From: a virus
Virus record (IMG/VR): IMGVR_UViG_3300046028_010857
Coordinates: 1 to 34,896 of that record
Direction: 5' to 3' (one strand)
Length of the DNA: 34,896 nucleotides
Shown: in pieces, positions 1 through 6,420 of the stretch
Numbering within the stretch: position 1 is the stretch's first letter
Layout: the number at the start of each line of letters is the position of its first letter
Notes under the pieces: generated by a model
The model's input: the letters and a program-made list of their open reading frames with translations, nothing else
The model's database searches: none
What the model was told of the DNA's origin: nothing
Program-made: the position numbers and the translations under genes

Positions 1-31
1 TGCAGCATGGCTTAGTTAAACAAATATTAAT

Positions 32-154
32 TATAAGGGGTAGAACAAAAGATACACCAACAACATAACCCCAAAAACCCGTAAAAAGCCCTAACAACAA
101 CAGTTTAAAGCCAAAAAACCGTTTTTGACCGTGCAAAACAAAAGTTACATCAAC
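32..154. repeat. Left phage end: putative transposase-binding sites
   Basis: Two similar 20-bp sites lie in the same orientation at 42-61 and 135-154 and agree at 17 of 20 positions (core ACAAAAG-TAC). The same core occurs inverted at the right end of the window (34847-34866 and 34869-34888). When the outermost left and right sites are aligned, TATAA at 32-36 matches TTATA at 34890-34894, so the phage termini probably lie near 32 and 34894, with host DNA outside. Transposable phages carry transposase sites repeated at each end and inverted between ends, so these are inferred to be the L1 and L2 sites. The Mu terminal TG/CA is not seen at these positions, which leaves the exact end uncertain. 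Confidence 0.55.
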
Positions 155-260
155 TACCATTGCGGGTATCTTTTAAACAGGGTTTTTAAGGCGTTTAAAC
201 CCTGCTTTACTATTTTGGGTGTATTGAGCTGTAATTATTGATATTAAACGGTTTTTGGCT
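109..260. repeat. Long-range inverted repeat in left end
   Basis: The 16 bases at 109-124 are the reverse complement of 246-260 apart from one extra A. They flank the second putative transposase site and a hairpin. They may belong to the end architecture or form a cruciform; no function can be assigned. Confidence 0.4.
178..204. other. Hairpin, possible weak terminator
   Basis: CAGGGTTT (178-185) pairs perfectly with AAACCCTG (197-204) across an 11-base AT-rich loop. Neither flank has a clean T-run, so it is a poor intrinsic terminator by itself. It lies beyond the stronger hairpin at 284-305 and may back it up. Confidence 0.35.
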
Positions 261-275
261 CAATACAGGGTAATT

Positions 276-305
276 AAACGAAAAACGGCCGCATCTGCGG
301 CCGTT
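276..305 (-). terminator. Intrinsic terminator of the leftward early operon
   Basis: AACGGCCGCA (284-293) and TGCGGCCGTT (296-305) form a perfect 10-bp GC-rich stem. On the minus strand the stem is followed by TTTTTCGTTT, a typical rho-independent T-tract. It lies about 80 bases past the stop of the last early gene, the right place to end the early transcript. Confidence 0.8.
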
Positions 306-312
306 CGTGTGT

Positions 313-387
313 GTATACCTAATAAATGTAGGTTTTGTTTTAGTTTAGTTGCTTAGGTATACATTTAGGTATACATTGGGTATACAT
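313..387. repeat. GTATAC palindrome array
   Basis: Four GTATAC palindromes occur at 313-318, 357-362, 369-374 and 380-385. The last three sit in near-identical TAGGTATACATT units spaced 12 and 11 bp apart, roughly one helical turn. The array fills the space between the last early stop codon (388) and the terminator. Helically phased palindromes suggest a protein-binding array, but no known protein is recognised. Confidence 0.6.
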
Positions 388-819
388 CTACTTGTTGTCA
401 TTCCACCGCTTTTTTGATAGGTAAGTGGATGGGTAAAGTTTGGCCAAACCGCTCTTGATAAGGCTTGTATTATACACCGGAATAAACGATAGTGCGGCCA
501 TCTTTTCACCCTCTGTCAAGCCCTTCCAACGGGTTTCGGTGGTCTTTTTGTCGGTTTTGTAGTCGTATTCGTCCCAAAAACGCTCAAACGATAGGTCGGG
601 CGGCAAAAGCTTGTAACCACGAGTCGATTTCTCATTGGCCACTTTCTTGAGCTCTTCTAGCGTCAATGGCAGTAATTTAAAGAGAAACATGTGCAGATAC
701 TCGTTATTCATGTTGCTTTTATTGGCATAATTCACCAATAAGCCGTTGCCATTATACGTCAATATCACTTCACCATCAAACCCGTTGCTGGTAAAGCTGT
801 AAGTGTTGGTTGGTTGCAT
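388..819 (-). CDS. DnaT/replication-protein C-domain-like protein
   Basis: A 143-residue protein, last gene of the early operon. Its C-terminal half has a pattern that recurs in phage replication and DnaT-like proteins: FWDEYDYKTDKK near residue 82, W...L..GEK..A near 100, I..Y, then a YPSTYLSKKRW.D end. In those families this module usually follows a DNA-binding domain and contacts helicase loader or ssDNA, so a replication role is inferred. The N-terminal half has no recognisable domain. The ATG at 819 lies inside the end of the upstream gene, a 55-bp overlap; a later start cannot be excluded. Confidence 0.6.
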   Translation of the reverse strand: MQPTNTYSFTSNGFDGEVILTYNGNGLLVNYANKSNMNNEYLHMFLFKLLPLTLEELKKVANEKSTRGYKLLPPDLSFERFWDEYDYKTDKKTTETRWKGLTEGEKMAALSFIPVYNTSLIKSGLAKLYPSTYLSKKRWNDNK

Positions 820-1157
820 AGTGTTAGGTGCGTTTGTTCTATAATCTTTCTAAAAACATTGCCGCTGTAGTTGTCTAGGCCCAGCCCATCAATGCGCCAC
901 AATACCATTGCCTCGGTTATATCAATCGTTACCGTTTGGGTGCCTTTATCCTTCTCCCAGCGGTCTCGCAGCTTCTTAAATAGCTTTGTGGCAATAACCG
1001 CAGTGGTTACCGCATCGGCATAGTGTTCATCTTCCGGCTCCATACTGGCGAGCATGTTTGTTCTATAGGTGCTCTCGGCCTGTATTATATAAAAGAGCGA
1101 CTGTAGTTCGTCTCTATTTAACTTGCCAAGGCAAATGTGTTCGGGTATACGTCTCAT
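765..1157 (-). CDS. Hypothetical early protein
   Basis: A 130-residue protein that I do not recognise. It is soluble and mostly helical in appearance, with an acidic middle and a basic stretch (KLFKKLRDRWEKDK) near residues 58-71. The start overlaps the stop of the preceding GemA-like gene by 4 bases, indicating translational coupling. The end overlaps the next gene. Its place in the early operon suggests a role in replication or host takeover, but nothing in the sequence shows it. Confidence 0.6.
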   Translation of the reverse strand: MRRIPEHICLGKLNRDELQSLFYIIQAESTYRTNMLASMEPEDEHYADAVTTAVIATKLFKKLRDRWEKDKGTQTVTIDITEAMVLWRIDGLGLDNYSGNVFRKIIEQTHLTLCNQPTLTALPATGLMVK

Positions 1158-1558
1158 TTGCTTACCTCCTTGCCATATATGGCCTTTACTTGGGTTACCA
1201 CATCGTTCAATGCCGCACCCGATAAGTGATACAGTGCCTTTTTCTCTTTATTGCAGCCAAGGGCTTGCACCGTAGCGTTTATGGCCTCCATGTTTAGTTT
1301 GTCGCCGTTTTGGTATACTTTGGGCTTCCAAAGGGCCAATAAATGGCAAACGCTTGCCCTGCTGCGGTTATTCAACTGCGCGTCCCTATCGGCTACTATG
1401 CTAATTAGGTGCGTCATTTCGTTTACTTCCAGCTCTTTCGTGGTTTCGGTTCGCCCATCACTAACTTCGTACACCATTTGGCGCACAGTGTCTTTATCTA
1501 GTCGGGCATTGTTCACCAAAGCCCAAAAACGCTTATTTTGTCCATTAGTGCGTATCAT
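1154..1558 (-). CDS. GemA/Mu gp16-like regulatory protein (DUF1018)
   Basis: A 134-residue protein if started at the ATG at 1558, where MIRTNGQNKRFWALVN begins. The open frame extends 22 codons upstream, but that part overlaps the DnaA-like gene more deeply. The layout resembles the DUF1018 family: an N-terminal helical segment with a DKDTVRQMVYEVSDGRT stretch (as in the family's LD.DTYR..L....G) and a second half with a CHLLALW-like helix. In Mu, GemA alters host gene expression and DNA supercoiling. Similarity is moderate and judged by eye, so the family call is tentative. It overlaps both neighbours by a few bases. Confidence 0.5.
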   Translation of the reverse strand: MIRTNGQNKRFWALVNNARLDKDTVRQMVYEVSDGRTETTKELEVNEMTHLISIVADRDAQLNNRSRASVCHLLALWKPKVYQNGDKLNMEAINATVQALGCNKEKKALYHLSGAALNDVVTQVKAIYGKEVSK

Positions 1559-1937
1559 AAATAATGGCTTTAATGGTTTCGTAATCGCTCGCCAATGTTG
1601 GCTCTGTCTCCATAAGGTTTGCAAGCTTTTTTCGAGCGCTTATTATAGTGGCATGGTTGCGGTTGAGGTATTTAGCCGCTTGGTTTTGGTTTAAATTGCC
1701 AACCTTAATAAGTAACTCAATCAGCACGAACCGTGCATCGCAAATCTTTGCGGTTCGGCTAGTACTTTTTAGGTCGGTTACGTTTACGCCAAACCACTGG
1801 CACACATGATAAGTAATGCGCTGTATCATAGTGTTTTGGTCGGGGTTTTTACTCAACCGCAAGCTGGCCAACATCTCCAACTCGCGGTTTGTAAAAGTAT
1901 ACGTACCCTCGGGCACTTGTATCGTTATTGAGTGCAT
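1545..1937 (-). CDS. Stand-alone DnaA domain IV-like DNA-binding protein
   Basis: A 130-residue protein. Residues about 42-125 resemble the C-terminal DNA-binding domain of DnaA: a VCQWFGVNVTDLKS helix, an R-rich segment with R..K..DARFVLIELL, then NQNQAAKYLNRNHATIISAR, which matches the DnaA signature (GGRDHTTVIHA-type). There is no AAA+ ATPase domain, so it cannot unwind an origin like DnaA. It may bind DnaA boxes, either to recruit or to block host initiation, or act as a repressor. The first 40 residues are unrelated to DnaA domains I-III. It overlaps its neighbours, consistent with one operon. Confidence 0.75.
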   Translation of the reverse strand: MHSITIQVPEGTYTFTNRELEMLASLRLSKNPDQNTMIQRITYHVCQWFGVNVTDLKSTSRTAKICDARFVLIELLIKVGNLNQNQAAKYLNRNHATIISARKKLANLMETEPTLASDYETIKAIIYDTH

Positions 1938-2299
1938 ACCGGTGCCATTTTGTTGGTGTAAATAAGGTCGTTAAGGCTTTGCGGCTCAATGTTGCGAAGC
2001 ATATCGTACCTTATGCTAAATATCTTTAGTTCACCAGCCAACATCAACTCCAACCGTGCGCCCATGCTGCCCTCCCAGTTGTCCAATCGGGCAACGGCAT
2101 CGGCGGTGCACAGGTGCGGTATATCGCGCTTCATATAACCCTCCCAACTGGTATCGGTTGCGCCCTCGTGCAGCTCGTGAGGGTTAATAGCCTCATAGCC
2201 CTTCGCTCTAAGTGTGGCGGCGGCTTCTGCAAAGGCTTCTTTATTGCCGTTCGGCATATTGCTTATCGGGCCTGCAATGTAAATGATGGGCTTTTTCAT
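1925..2299 (-). CDS. DUF4406 / nucleoside 2-deoxyribosyltransferase-like protein
   Basis: A 124-residue protein that begins KKPIIYIAGPISNMPNGNKEAF, the N-terminal signature of DUF4406 and of the nucleoside 2-deoxyribosyltransferase fold (YIAGP, then a helix, then INPHEL). DADAV.L..W..S.GA..E is also present as TADAVARLDNWEGSMGARLE at residues 65-84, which holds the usual glutamate. Members probably act on nucleotides, but the DUF4406 substrate is unknown. It lies next to the MazG-like gene with a 4-base overlap, which hints at a small nucleotide-pool cassette. Confidence 0.8.
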   Translation of the reverse strand: MKKPIIYIAGPISNMPNGNKEAFAEAAATLRAKGYEAINPHELHEGATDTSWEGYMKRDIPHLCTADAVARLDNWEGSMGARLELMLAGELKIFSIRYDMLRNIEPQSLNDLIYTNKMAPVCTQ

Positions 2300-2601
2300 A
2301 GTTGTTTGTTTGAGTAGTATGGCGAATTGGAAATAAACCTAATAGCCATAGCACCGACTTGTATGGCCTCCATGTTGGGCATGGTTTTATTGCCATCTTC
2401 GTAAGTTACTTGCAGGGTTGCTCTTGTTAATTCGCCAGCCTCTTCAGCTACAATAGCCCCAGCGTGTATTAGGTCACTCGGCCACGCAACGTGCTTTTCA
2501 CAGGCGCGGTTGTATTCAATAATAATGTCGCGGATGGCATTGAGCTCGTTTTGGTCTAGTGCTTCGGAAAGGTCCAGTATCTCCTGTGTTACTTTTCTCA
2601 T
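2296..2601 (-). CDS. MazG-like NTP pyrophosphohydrolase-family protein
   Basis: A 101-residue protein. Residues 37-90 carry the phage MazG-like pattern HVAWPSD..HAGAIVAEEAGEL, with the EEAGE metal-binding motif, followed by a second helix with EAIQVGAMAIRFI. In typical MazG proteins the second helix carries E..D; here only E is clear, so activity is uncertain. Family members hydrolyse (d)NTPs to monophosphates, and phage members can clean the nucleotide pool or blunt host alarmones. An ATG at 2601 follows a leader containing AACCCATTAAAACC, like many genes here. Confidence 0.75.
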   Translation of the reverse strand: MRKVTQEILDLSEALDQNELNAIRDIIIEYNRACEKHVAWPSDLIHAGAIVAEEAGELTRATLQVTYEDGNKTMPNMEAIQVGAMAIRFISNSPYYSNKQL

Positions 2602-2636
2602 AGGTATGCTTGGTTTTAATGGGTTTGTTAATAATG

Positions 2637-2681
2637 CTCCCGCCCTGGTCTCGAACCTCGGGCGACTGCCTGTCGGGAGGT
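2637..2681. repeat. GC-rich palindromic element between early genes
   Basis: CTCCCG and CGGGAG close a structure that also holds GGGCG/CGCCC and a GGTTCGAGACC inner palindrome, in an 81-bp gap between two early genes. The inner part resembles a tRNA T-arm but the spacing is wrong and no full cloverleaf can be drawn on either strand. A mobile REP-like palindrome or an mRNA processing or stabilising element is likelier. There is no T-run, so it is not an intrinsic terminator. Confidence 0.5.
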
Positions 2682-2682
2682 G

Positions 2683-2880
2683 TTATGGTTTAATTCGTTT
2701 GGCAACTTGAAATGCGTTATCCAAATGGTGTGCAATGTCCAGTATACATTGGCCGTCAGCTTTATCTAAGGCTTCGTTATAAGTCACCATTATAGTGTGC
2801 TGTATGCTATTAAGCGTGTCCAGTTTTTTGCCGTTTCTAAACCAAGAATTGAAAGCGTCGTGAAAATCAGTTTTGTTCAT
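2683..2880 (-). CDS. Hypothetical small early protein
   Basis: A 65-residue protein that I do not recognise. It looks all-helical (NSWFRNGKKLDTLNSIQHTIM...), with no cysteine pair, signal peptide or membrane segment. It sits between the DUF3164 gene and the MazG-like gene in the early operon, with 12 bases to the former. Its leader includes CCTTTAAAAATACC, related to the leader seen before other genes here, which supports the ATG at 2880. Confidence 0.5.
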   Translation of the reverse strand: MNKTDFHDAFNSWFRNGKKLDTLNSIQHTIMVTYNEALDKADGQCILDIAHHLDNAFQVAKRIKP

Positions 2881-2892
2881 AACTCGGTATTT

Positions 2893-3537
2893 TTAAAGGC
2901 TACTGAAATTCAAGTCAATCGGCTGGTATTCGCCCTCGGCATCGCGCACAAACACGCGCACATATCGCTTGCTGTCCACCACTTGCATCGATTGCTTAAG
3001 CAGCTCAATACCGGCCTTCCAAGTGGCATCGTTAATCTCTAATTTCAGCAGGCCAAGTATGCGCTTGGTGTCCAGTTTGCCGCCGCTGGTCTCAAATGCG
3101 GTGTATATCAGTTTGCGCACGGCTTCTTGTTTGTCGCCCAGCTCGCTCTTTAGGTACTCAAATATCTTGGCCTTGGCAAAACCAATCTCCGGCTCTTTCC
3201 AGGCCACACGGTCTTGTATCGTCATTTCAATTTTTACCTCACCGCCAAACGACGTAATGGCATAGCTGCCCTTTTGGCTCGTCTTGATGTGCGCATCGGC
3301 TTTCATTTGCTCATATAGCGCATCGCACTCGTCCATTATCTCTTTTTTGAAGGCCACTAGGCTGTTGTGCAGCGCGAGTGCTTTCTTGCTCTGCTTGAAG
3401 GCTGTAGCGTCCTGTTGCTTATTGATTTTGCGGATGTATGCCGCTGGCACGGTCTCGCCTTTTGGGTTTAGCCACTGGCGTTTACCTTCCTTGTCTTTGG
3501 GTTGGTTAATGGCGATTTTTTTAGTCTCGGTACTCAT
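2893..3537 (-). CDS. DUF3164 family Mu-like early protein
   Basis: A 214-residue protein of about the family's usual length. Hallmarks are an N-terminal WLNPKGETVPAAYI, a long basic helical middle (residues 40-85), a TSFGGEVKIEMTIQDRVAW block near 95-113, and the C-terminal RVFVRDAEGEYQPIDLN. DUF3164 is widespread in early regions of Mu-like phages, often near the GemA-like gene. Its biochemical role is unknown. It is probably cytoplasmic; no membrane segment or catalytic motif is seen. It is the best marker, after the transposase, that this is a Mu-type early operon. Confidence 0.85.
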   Translation of the reverse strand: MSTETKKIAINQPKDKEGKRQWLNPKGETVPAAYIRKINKQQDATAFKQSKKALALHNSLVAFKKEIMDECDALYEQMKADAHIKTSQKGSYAITSFGGEVKIEMTIQDRVAWKEPEIGFAKAKIFEYLKSELGDKQEAVRKLIYTAFETSGGKLDTKRILGLLKLEINDATWKAGIELLKQSMQVVDSKRYVRVFVRDAEGEYQPIDLNFSSL

Positions 3538-3562
3538 GTTTAAATGCTATTTGAATGGTGAA

Positions 3563-3844
3563 TTAATGTTTGATTTTGTATGCCCTGTTATAGCTATCAA
3601 GCTCAAAGAGGGTGGTTATATTAACTAAATCGGTCTGCTTGTCGCGCCTGTCCATCAGTTCCAGTTTGTGGCGTTCGCACTCGTCAAAGTACTCTTGGTG
3701 GGTGGCGCTGTCCAGGCTCTCTTCGCCCATGGCGTGCAACAAATCCGCAATGCGGTCCCTAAGTTGCTGTTCGTTCATTTCCTTGCTGTTCATCGCTAGG
3801 TCTTTTGTGGTGAATGATGGGTATTTAGGTTGATGGATGCGCAT
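3563..3844 (-). CDS. Hypothetical early protein
   Basis: A 93-residue charged protein that I do not recognise. It has a helical, acidic middle (KEMNEQQLRDRIADLLHAMGEESLDS) and a second charged helix (DECERHKLELMDRRDKQTD). The ATG at 3844 shares one base with the upstream stop. An alternative start at the internal Met at residue 18 (MNSKEMNE) would give a 76-residue protein. There is no export signal. Confidence 0.55.
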   Translation of the reverse strand: MRIHQPKYPSFTTKDLAMNSKEMNEQQLRDRIADLLHAMGEESLDSATHQEYFDECERHKLELMDRRDKQTDLVNITTLFELDSYNRAYKIKH

Positions 3845-4119
3845 TACATTTCGATTGTGCCAGCGGCCATTTTAATAATGTGCGTATGACTCGGACGGTC
3901 TTTTGCATATAGGCCTAAATGCACTCCCAACGTGGAAGTATCTTTTGCTCTTGCCAGCATTACACTATTTATTGTGCCGTCGTTATCCAAGTCGCGTTGT
4001 TCGCTAACGAAAACAAGCATATCCAACTCGTCGGTGTGGTTTTGCATCGCATCATGCAAGCGAACCATAGCGGAATACACTTCGGGGTATTTGCTTTGAA
4101 ATCCAATATCTTGGCTCAT
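3844..4119 (-). CDS. Hypothetical early protein
   Basis: A 91-residue protein, not recognised. The sequence is compatible with a small alpha/beta domain, with a hydrophobic strand LDMLVFVSE near residues 32-40 followed by a DLDNDG segment that looks like an EF-hand loop but stands alone. The start overlaps the stop of the RecA-like ATPase by 4 bases, so it is probably co-translated with it and could be an accessory to it; that link is inference from position only. Confidence 0.55.
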   Translation of the reverse strand: MSQDIGFQSKYPEVYSAMVRLHDAMQNHTDELDMLVFVSEQRDLDNDGTINSVMLARAKDTSTLGVHLGLYAKDRPSHTHIIKMAAGTIEM

Positions 4120-4772
4120 TGTGCAACTTTTAAATGTTCCGGAAATACAATCTCGCCAGCCTTTGGCGCGCGCTTAATGGTGGGCTTAAACAAGGTCACC
4201 TCAACGGCTTCGCCCACAAAGCGGCTGTGCACGGTCAGTTGGCCCTTGTGGTGCCACATCTTCACATCGGCATCGTGCAATAGGTCGTTAGCGCCTTTCG
4301 TGCTGCCCTCGCCCGTACCGAAGCTCACCAGTATCACCACCAGTTTGCGTTTCTTAAAGGTCTCGCGCAGCTCCTTTACCTGGTCGCTACTAATGCCCGC
4401 CATCTGCACGCTATCAATCACCACCACGCGTGGGCCGGTGGTGCGTATCTTGTGCATCAAGCGCTCAAACGAAAGGCCCGGTGTAAACGATAGCTTCGGG
4501 TAATCAACGCCATGCTTAATACACCTATCGCGCACCGTCTTGTTTATGCCCTCCTCGTGGCTGTCGTATAGTACCTTGCCGTTTTGCAGCTCGGCAATGT
4601 GCACTGCCAATTCAAGCGCCGTGGTACTCTTACCGCTGCCGCTATTGCCATAGGCCATTATCAGGCACTTGGGCGTTATCTCGCCCATCAGTGCGGCCCA
4701 TTTATCATTAAGCCGCAACACATCGTAGTTGCGCTCCGTTAGGGCCTTTATGCTGTAGGTTTCTCTAGCCAT
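4116..4772 (-). CDS. RecA/RadA-like AAA ATPase
   Basis: A 218-residue P-loop ATPase with Walker A GNSGSGKST at residues 42-50 and Walker B VVVIDS at 116-121, followed by a GTGEGSTKGANDLLHDAD segment typical of RecA-core loops (compare RadA and KaiC). After Walker B the pattern KLVVILVSFG resembles the RecA sensor strand. There is no DNA-binding extension or lon domain. Likely roles are recombination, repair or helicase loading during replicative transposition; which one cannot be told. It sits directly behind a 111-residue gene (8-bp overlap) and ahead of a coupled small gene. Confidence 0.8.
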   Translation of the reverse strand: MARETYSIKALTERNYDVLRLNDKWAALMGEITPKCLIMAYGNSGSGKSTTALELAVHIAELQNGKVLYDSHEEGINKTVRDRCIKHGVDYPKLSFTPGLSFERLMHKIRTTGPRVVVIDSVQMAGISSDQVKELRETFKKRKLVVILVSFGTGEGSTKGANDLLHDADVKMWHHKGQLTVHSRFVGEAVEVTLFKPTIKRAPKAGEIVFPEHLKVAQ

Positions 4773-5100
4773 TGGTTTCGCCCTTCTTTGTTGGTAGTAC
4801 TATTCTCATAGCACCACTGTTGAACATGCTTTGGCTAATTATATCATCAGCCTCCTCTTTGCTCCAGCCATGGAATTTGTTATGTGTATCACAAGCTTGT
4901 TGGCACTGGCCTTTATCGGCAAAGTCAATTTTTCCCGAATCTTCTGCAAAAGGGTCTATATAGCCAGCGTGGTCTACTTCTGCGGCGCGCCAAAATAGTT
5001 TTTGGGCCTGTTCATCAAATTTGCTAACTGGATGTAGTACGTAACGCTTTTCGTGCATTTTGTAGTGGTCTTGCTTTGGGTAATTGGGTATTGTTTTCAT
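4765..5100 (-). CDS. Hypothetical early protein
   Basis: A 111-residue protein that I do not recognise. It has an N-terminal segment rich in aromatic and basic residues, then a helical part with QCQQACDTHNKFHGWSKEEADDIISQSMF. The ATG at 5100 follows a leader (AACCCTTTAAAACCAGCAAA...) that is repeated almost exactly before the next gene upstream, which fixes both starts. The last 8 bases overlap the RecA-like ATPase gene. Confidence 0.55.
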   Translation of the reverse strand: MKTIPNYPKQDHYKMHEKRYVLHPVSKFDEQAQKLFWRAAEVDHAGYIDPFAEDSGKIDFADKGQCQQACDTHNKFHGWSKEEADDIISQSMFNSGAMRIVLPTKKGETNG

Positions 5101-5122
5101 CGGTTTTGCTGGTTTTAAAGGG

Positions 5123-5413
5123 TTATTTGTTTTTGGGTACGCTTTTCACGTTTACCCAAGGTTTAAATGTTCTGTCCCATATTTGAGGGATAATGTTTGA
5201 TACATCATTAAACTTCGTGTCCCTATCCTCGCTCGTTATATAAGATAGTGTTACCTCAAGCGTTGTTCCGCTCTCGTTTACAGTCTTGAGGCGAATGTAA
5301 TATGGTGCCTCTTGGTGGGCGGGGTCGCGGTCGTCATCGTCAAAGTGGCCACACTCGGCCAACACTTGAAAGTCACCGCAAGGGCTCGTTAATAATTCTG
5401 CAAATCGCTTCAT
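5123..5413 (-). CDS. Hypothetical early protein
   Basis: A 96-residue protein, unrecognised, probably mostly beta (YYIRLKTVNESGTTLEVTLSYIT). It has an acidic DDDDRD patch near residue 25. The frame is open for 14 more codons upstream, but those codons are the leader itself: AACCCTTTAAAACCAGCAAA matches the non-coding leader of the gene at 5100. The Met of MKRFAELLTS (5413) is therefore the likelier start. Confidence 0.55.
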   Translation of the reverse strand: MKRFAELLTSPCGDFQVLAECGHFDDDDRDPAHQEAPYYIRLKTVNESGTTLEVTLSYITSEDRDTKFNDVSNIIPQIWDRTFKPWVNVKSVPKNK

Positions 5414-5435
5414 CGGTTTTGCTGGTTTTAAAGGG

Positions 5436-5627
5436 TTATTGTTTAATAATGTCAATCAATTCGTGCAATAGGCCCGCCATAACGGCAAAGGCAATACAGC
5501 CGCCCGTAAACAACAGGCCGCCCATGGTGCCATGCCCGGCATCGCTGGCCGTAATAGCCGCGCCAAACATGCCACCGCTGGTAGCGCCCATCAACATGGC
5601 CGCAATTAAGAGTAGCGCTGCCCTCAT
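5436..5627 (-). CDS. Small membrane protein
   Basis: A 63-residue protein that is nearly all hydrophobic and small residues: segments at about 3-26 (ALLLIAAMLMGATSGGMFGAAI) and 35-56 (MGGLLFTGGCIAFAVMAGLL) fit two membrane helices with a short charged C-terminus. No family is recognised. In an early phage operon such proteins can act in superinfection exclusion or membrane disturbance, but that is conjecture. Four bases overlap with the upstream gene show coupling. Confidence 0.6.
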   Translation of the reverse strand: MRAALLLIAAMLMGATSGGMFGAAITASDAGHGTMGGLLFTGGCIAFAVMAGLLHELIDIIKQ

Positions 5628-6016
5628 ACTGCTTGTGCATTGCGCCTTTTACTGCCTTTGTACATGGCCAAGCCTTGTATTACTTGGTTGGGGTGGTATG
5701 GCAACCGTGCCGGGCTGTGGTAGTTGGCGTAAAACTCGGGGTATGGTTTGCCGGTGCGCATGTCTATCCATGCCACTAACTCCATACTGGGTTGCTCTTG
5801 CATCAGCATGTTTACTATGCGCTGGTCGCGCATTTCCCATATGCCTGCCCACCACTGCCAAAAGGCTTCGCTTTGGCGCAAGGCCGCCGCTACTTGTATG
5901 CGCACGGGTGCCCACTTGTCAAGGTATTCGCGCCCGGCATCTATCATTTTCCAATACCGCTCGTTGGGGGTTAATCCGGTAAGGGCTTGTATCTGTTTTG
6001 CTAGTTCTAGGTTCAT
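5624..6016 (-). CDS. Hypothetical early protein
   Basis: A 130-residue protein that I do not recognise. It is tryptophan- and tyrosine-rich (AFWQWWAGIWEMRDQRI near residues 51-67; PYPEFYANYHSPARLPYHP near 91-109) and mostly helical. The tryptophans are spread through a charged helix, so a membrane span is not evident. The leader before the ATG at 6016 contains AATAACCCCAAC, like its neighbours. Coupled to the small membrane protein downstream by a 4-base overlap. Confidence 0.55.
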   Translation of the reverse strand: MNLELAKQIQALTGLTPNERYWKMIDAGREYLDKWAPVRIQVAAALRQSEAFWQWWAGIWEMRDQRIVNMLMQEQPSMELVAWIDMRTGKPYPEFYANYHSPARLPYHPNQVIQGLAMYKGSKRRNAQAV

Positions 6017-6041
6017 TGCTTTGCTGGATTTTTTGTTGGGG

Positions 6042-6236
6042 TTATTGTTTGCTTATCTCATAATCTTTGCAGGCGGCCACTACCGCCTTTATGCCCTTCA
6101 ATGCTCCGGCTTGGGTTTTATACCCTTCGCCCTGGGCTATTATCTCTCCGTTTTTGGCCTTAAGATGCCAATAGTGTTGTTTGTCGGCTTCCGATTGAAA
6201 GGTTACAAACTTGCTGGTGCGGTTTTTCTTGCTCAT
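6042..6236 (-). CDS. DUF1508 (YegP-like) single-domain protein
   Basis: A 64-residue protein with one YegP/DUF1508 repeat: YWHLKAKNGEIIAQGEGYKTQAGALKGIKAV at about residues 22-52, matching the W.LKA.NGEIIA.SEGY.....A..GI..V pattern. Many members have two repeats; this has one. Function in bacteria is unknown. Its leader (AAACCC and TTTAAACCC units) lies inside the coding region of the zinc-ribbon gene upstream, and the two genes overlap by 77 bp in different frames. Confidence 0.8.
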   Translation of the reverse strand: MSKKNRTSKFVTFQSEADKQHYWHLKAKNGEIIAQGEGYKTQAGALKGIKAVVAACKDYEISKQ

Positions 6237-6420
6237 TGTTTTGTTGGTTTTTTAAGGGTTTAAAGGGTTTAATCGGTGCCGCAATGGCGGCGGTTATCTC
6301 GTTGTTTTGTGAGCTGCAATGGCCACACTCAAAGTCCACGGTTATCAGTCGGCCACAATAGCGGCACTTGCTTATGCCGAACTTTATAAGCCCTTGCGGT
6401 TGGCGGTGCAAATCGTTCAT
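6160..6420 (-). CDS. Small zinc-ribbon protein
   Basis: An 86-residue protein with a CRYCGRLITVDFECGHC motif at residues 19-35 (two CxxC pairs), a typical small zinc ribbon. The rest is low-complexity and Gln/Pro-rich, and its last 26 codons overlap the DUF1508 gene in another frame; that part may be incidental. It starts with ATG overlapping the upstream stop by 4 bases, which supports real translation of at least the ribbon part. Confidence 0.55.
   Translation of the reverse strand: MNDLHRQPQGLIKFGISKCRYCGRLITVDFECGHCSSQNNEITAAIAAPIKPFKPLKNQQNNEQEKPHQQVCNLSIGSRQTTLLAS

Noticed and set aside
2637-2681. tRNA on the minus strand because of GGTTCGAGACC and a closing CTCCCG/CGGGAG stem.
   Set aside because: The T-arm length is wrong and no D-arm or anticodon arm can be drawn; total length is only about 45 nt.
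3844-4119. EF-hand in the 91-residue early protein (DLDNDGT).
   Set aside because: Only one loop-like string is present, without the full 12-residue calcium pattern or flanking helices.
3919-4503. Open frame of 194 codons on the plus strand.
   Set aside because: It is opposite the RecA-like ATPase and the 91-residue gene, which have Walker motifs and coupled starts.
5302-5982. Open frame of 226 codons on the plus strand.
   Set aside because: It is opposite three coupled early genes, has odd composition and no leader, and is the shadow of those genes.
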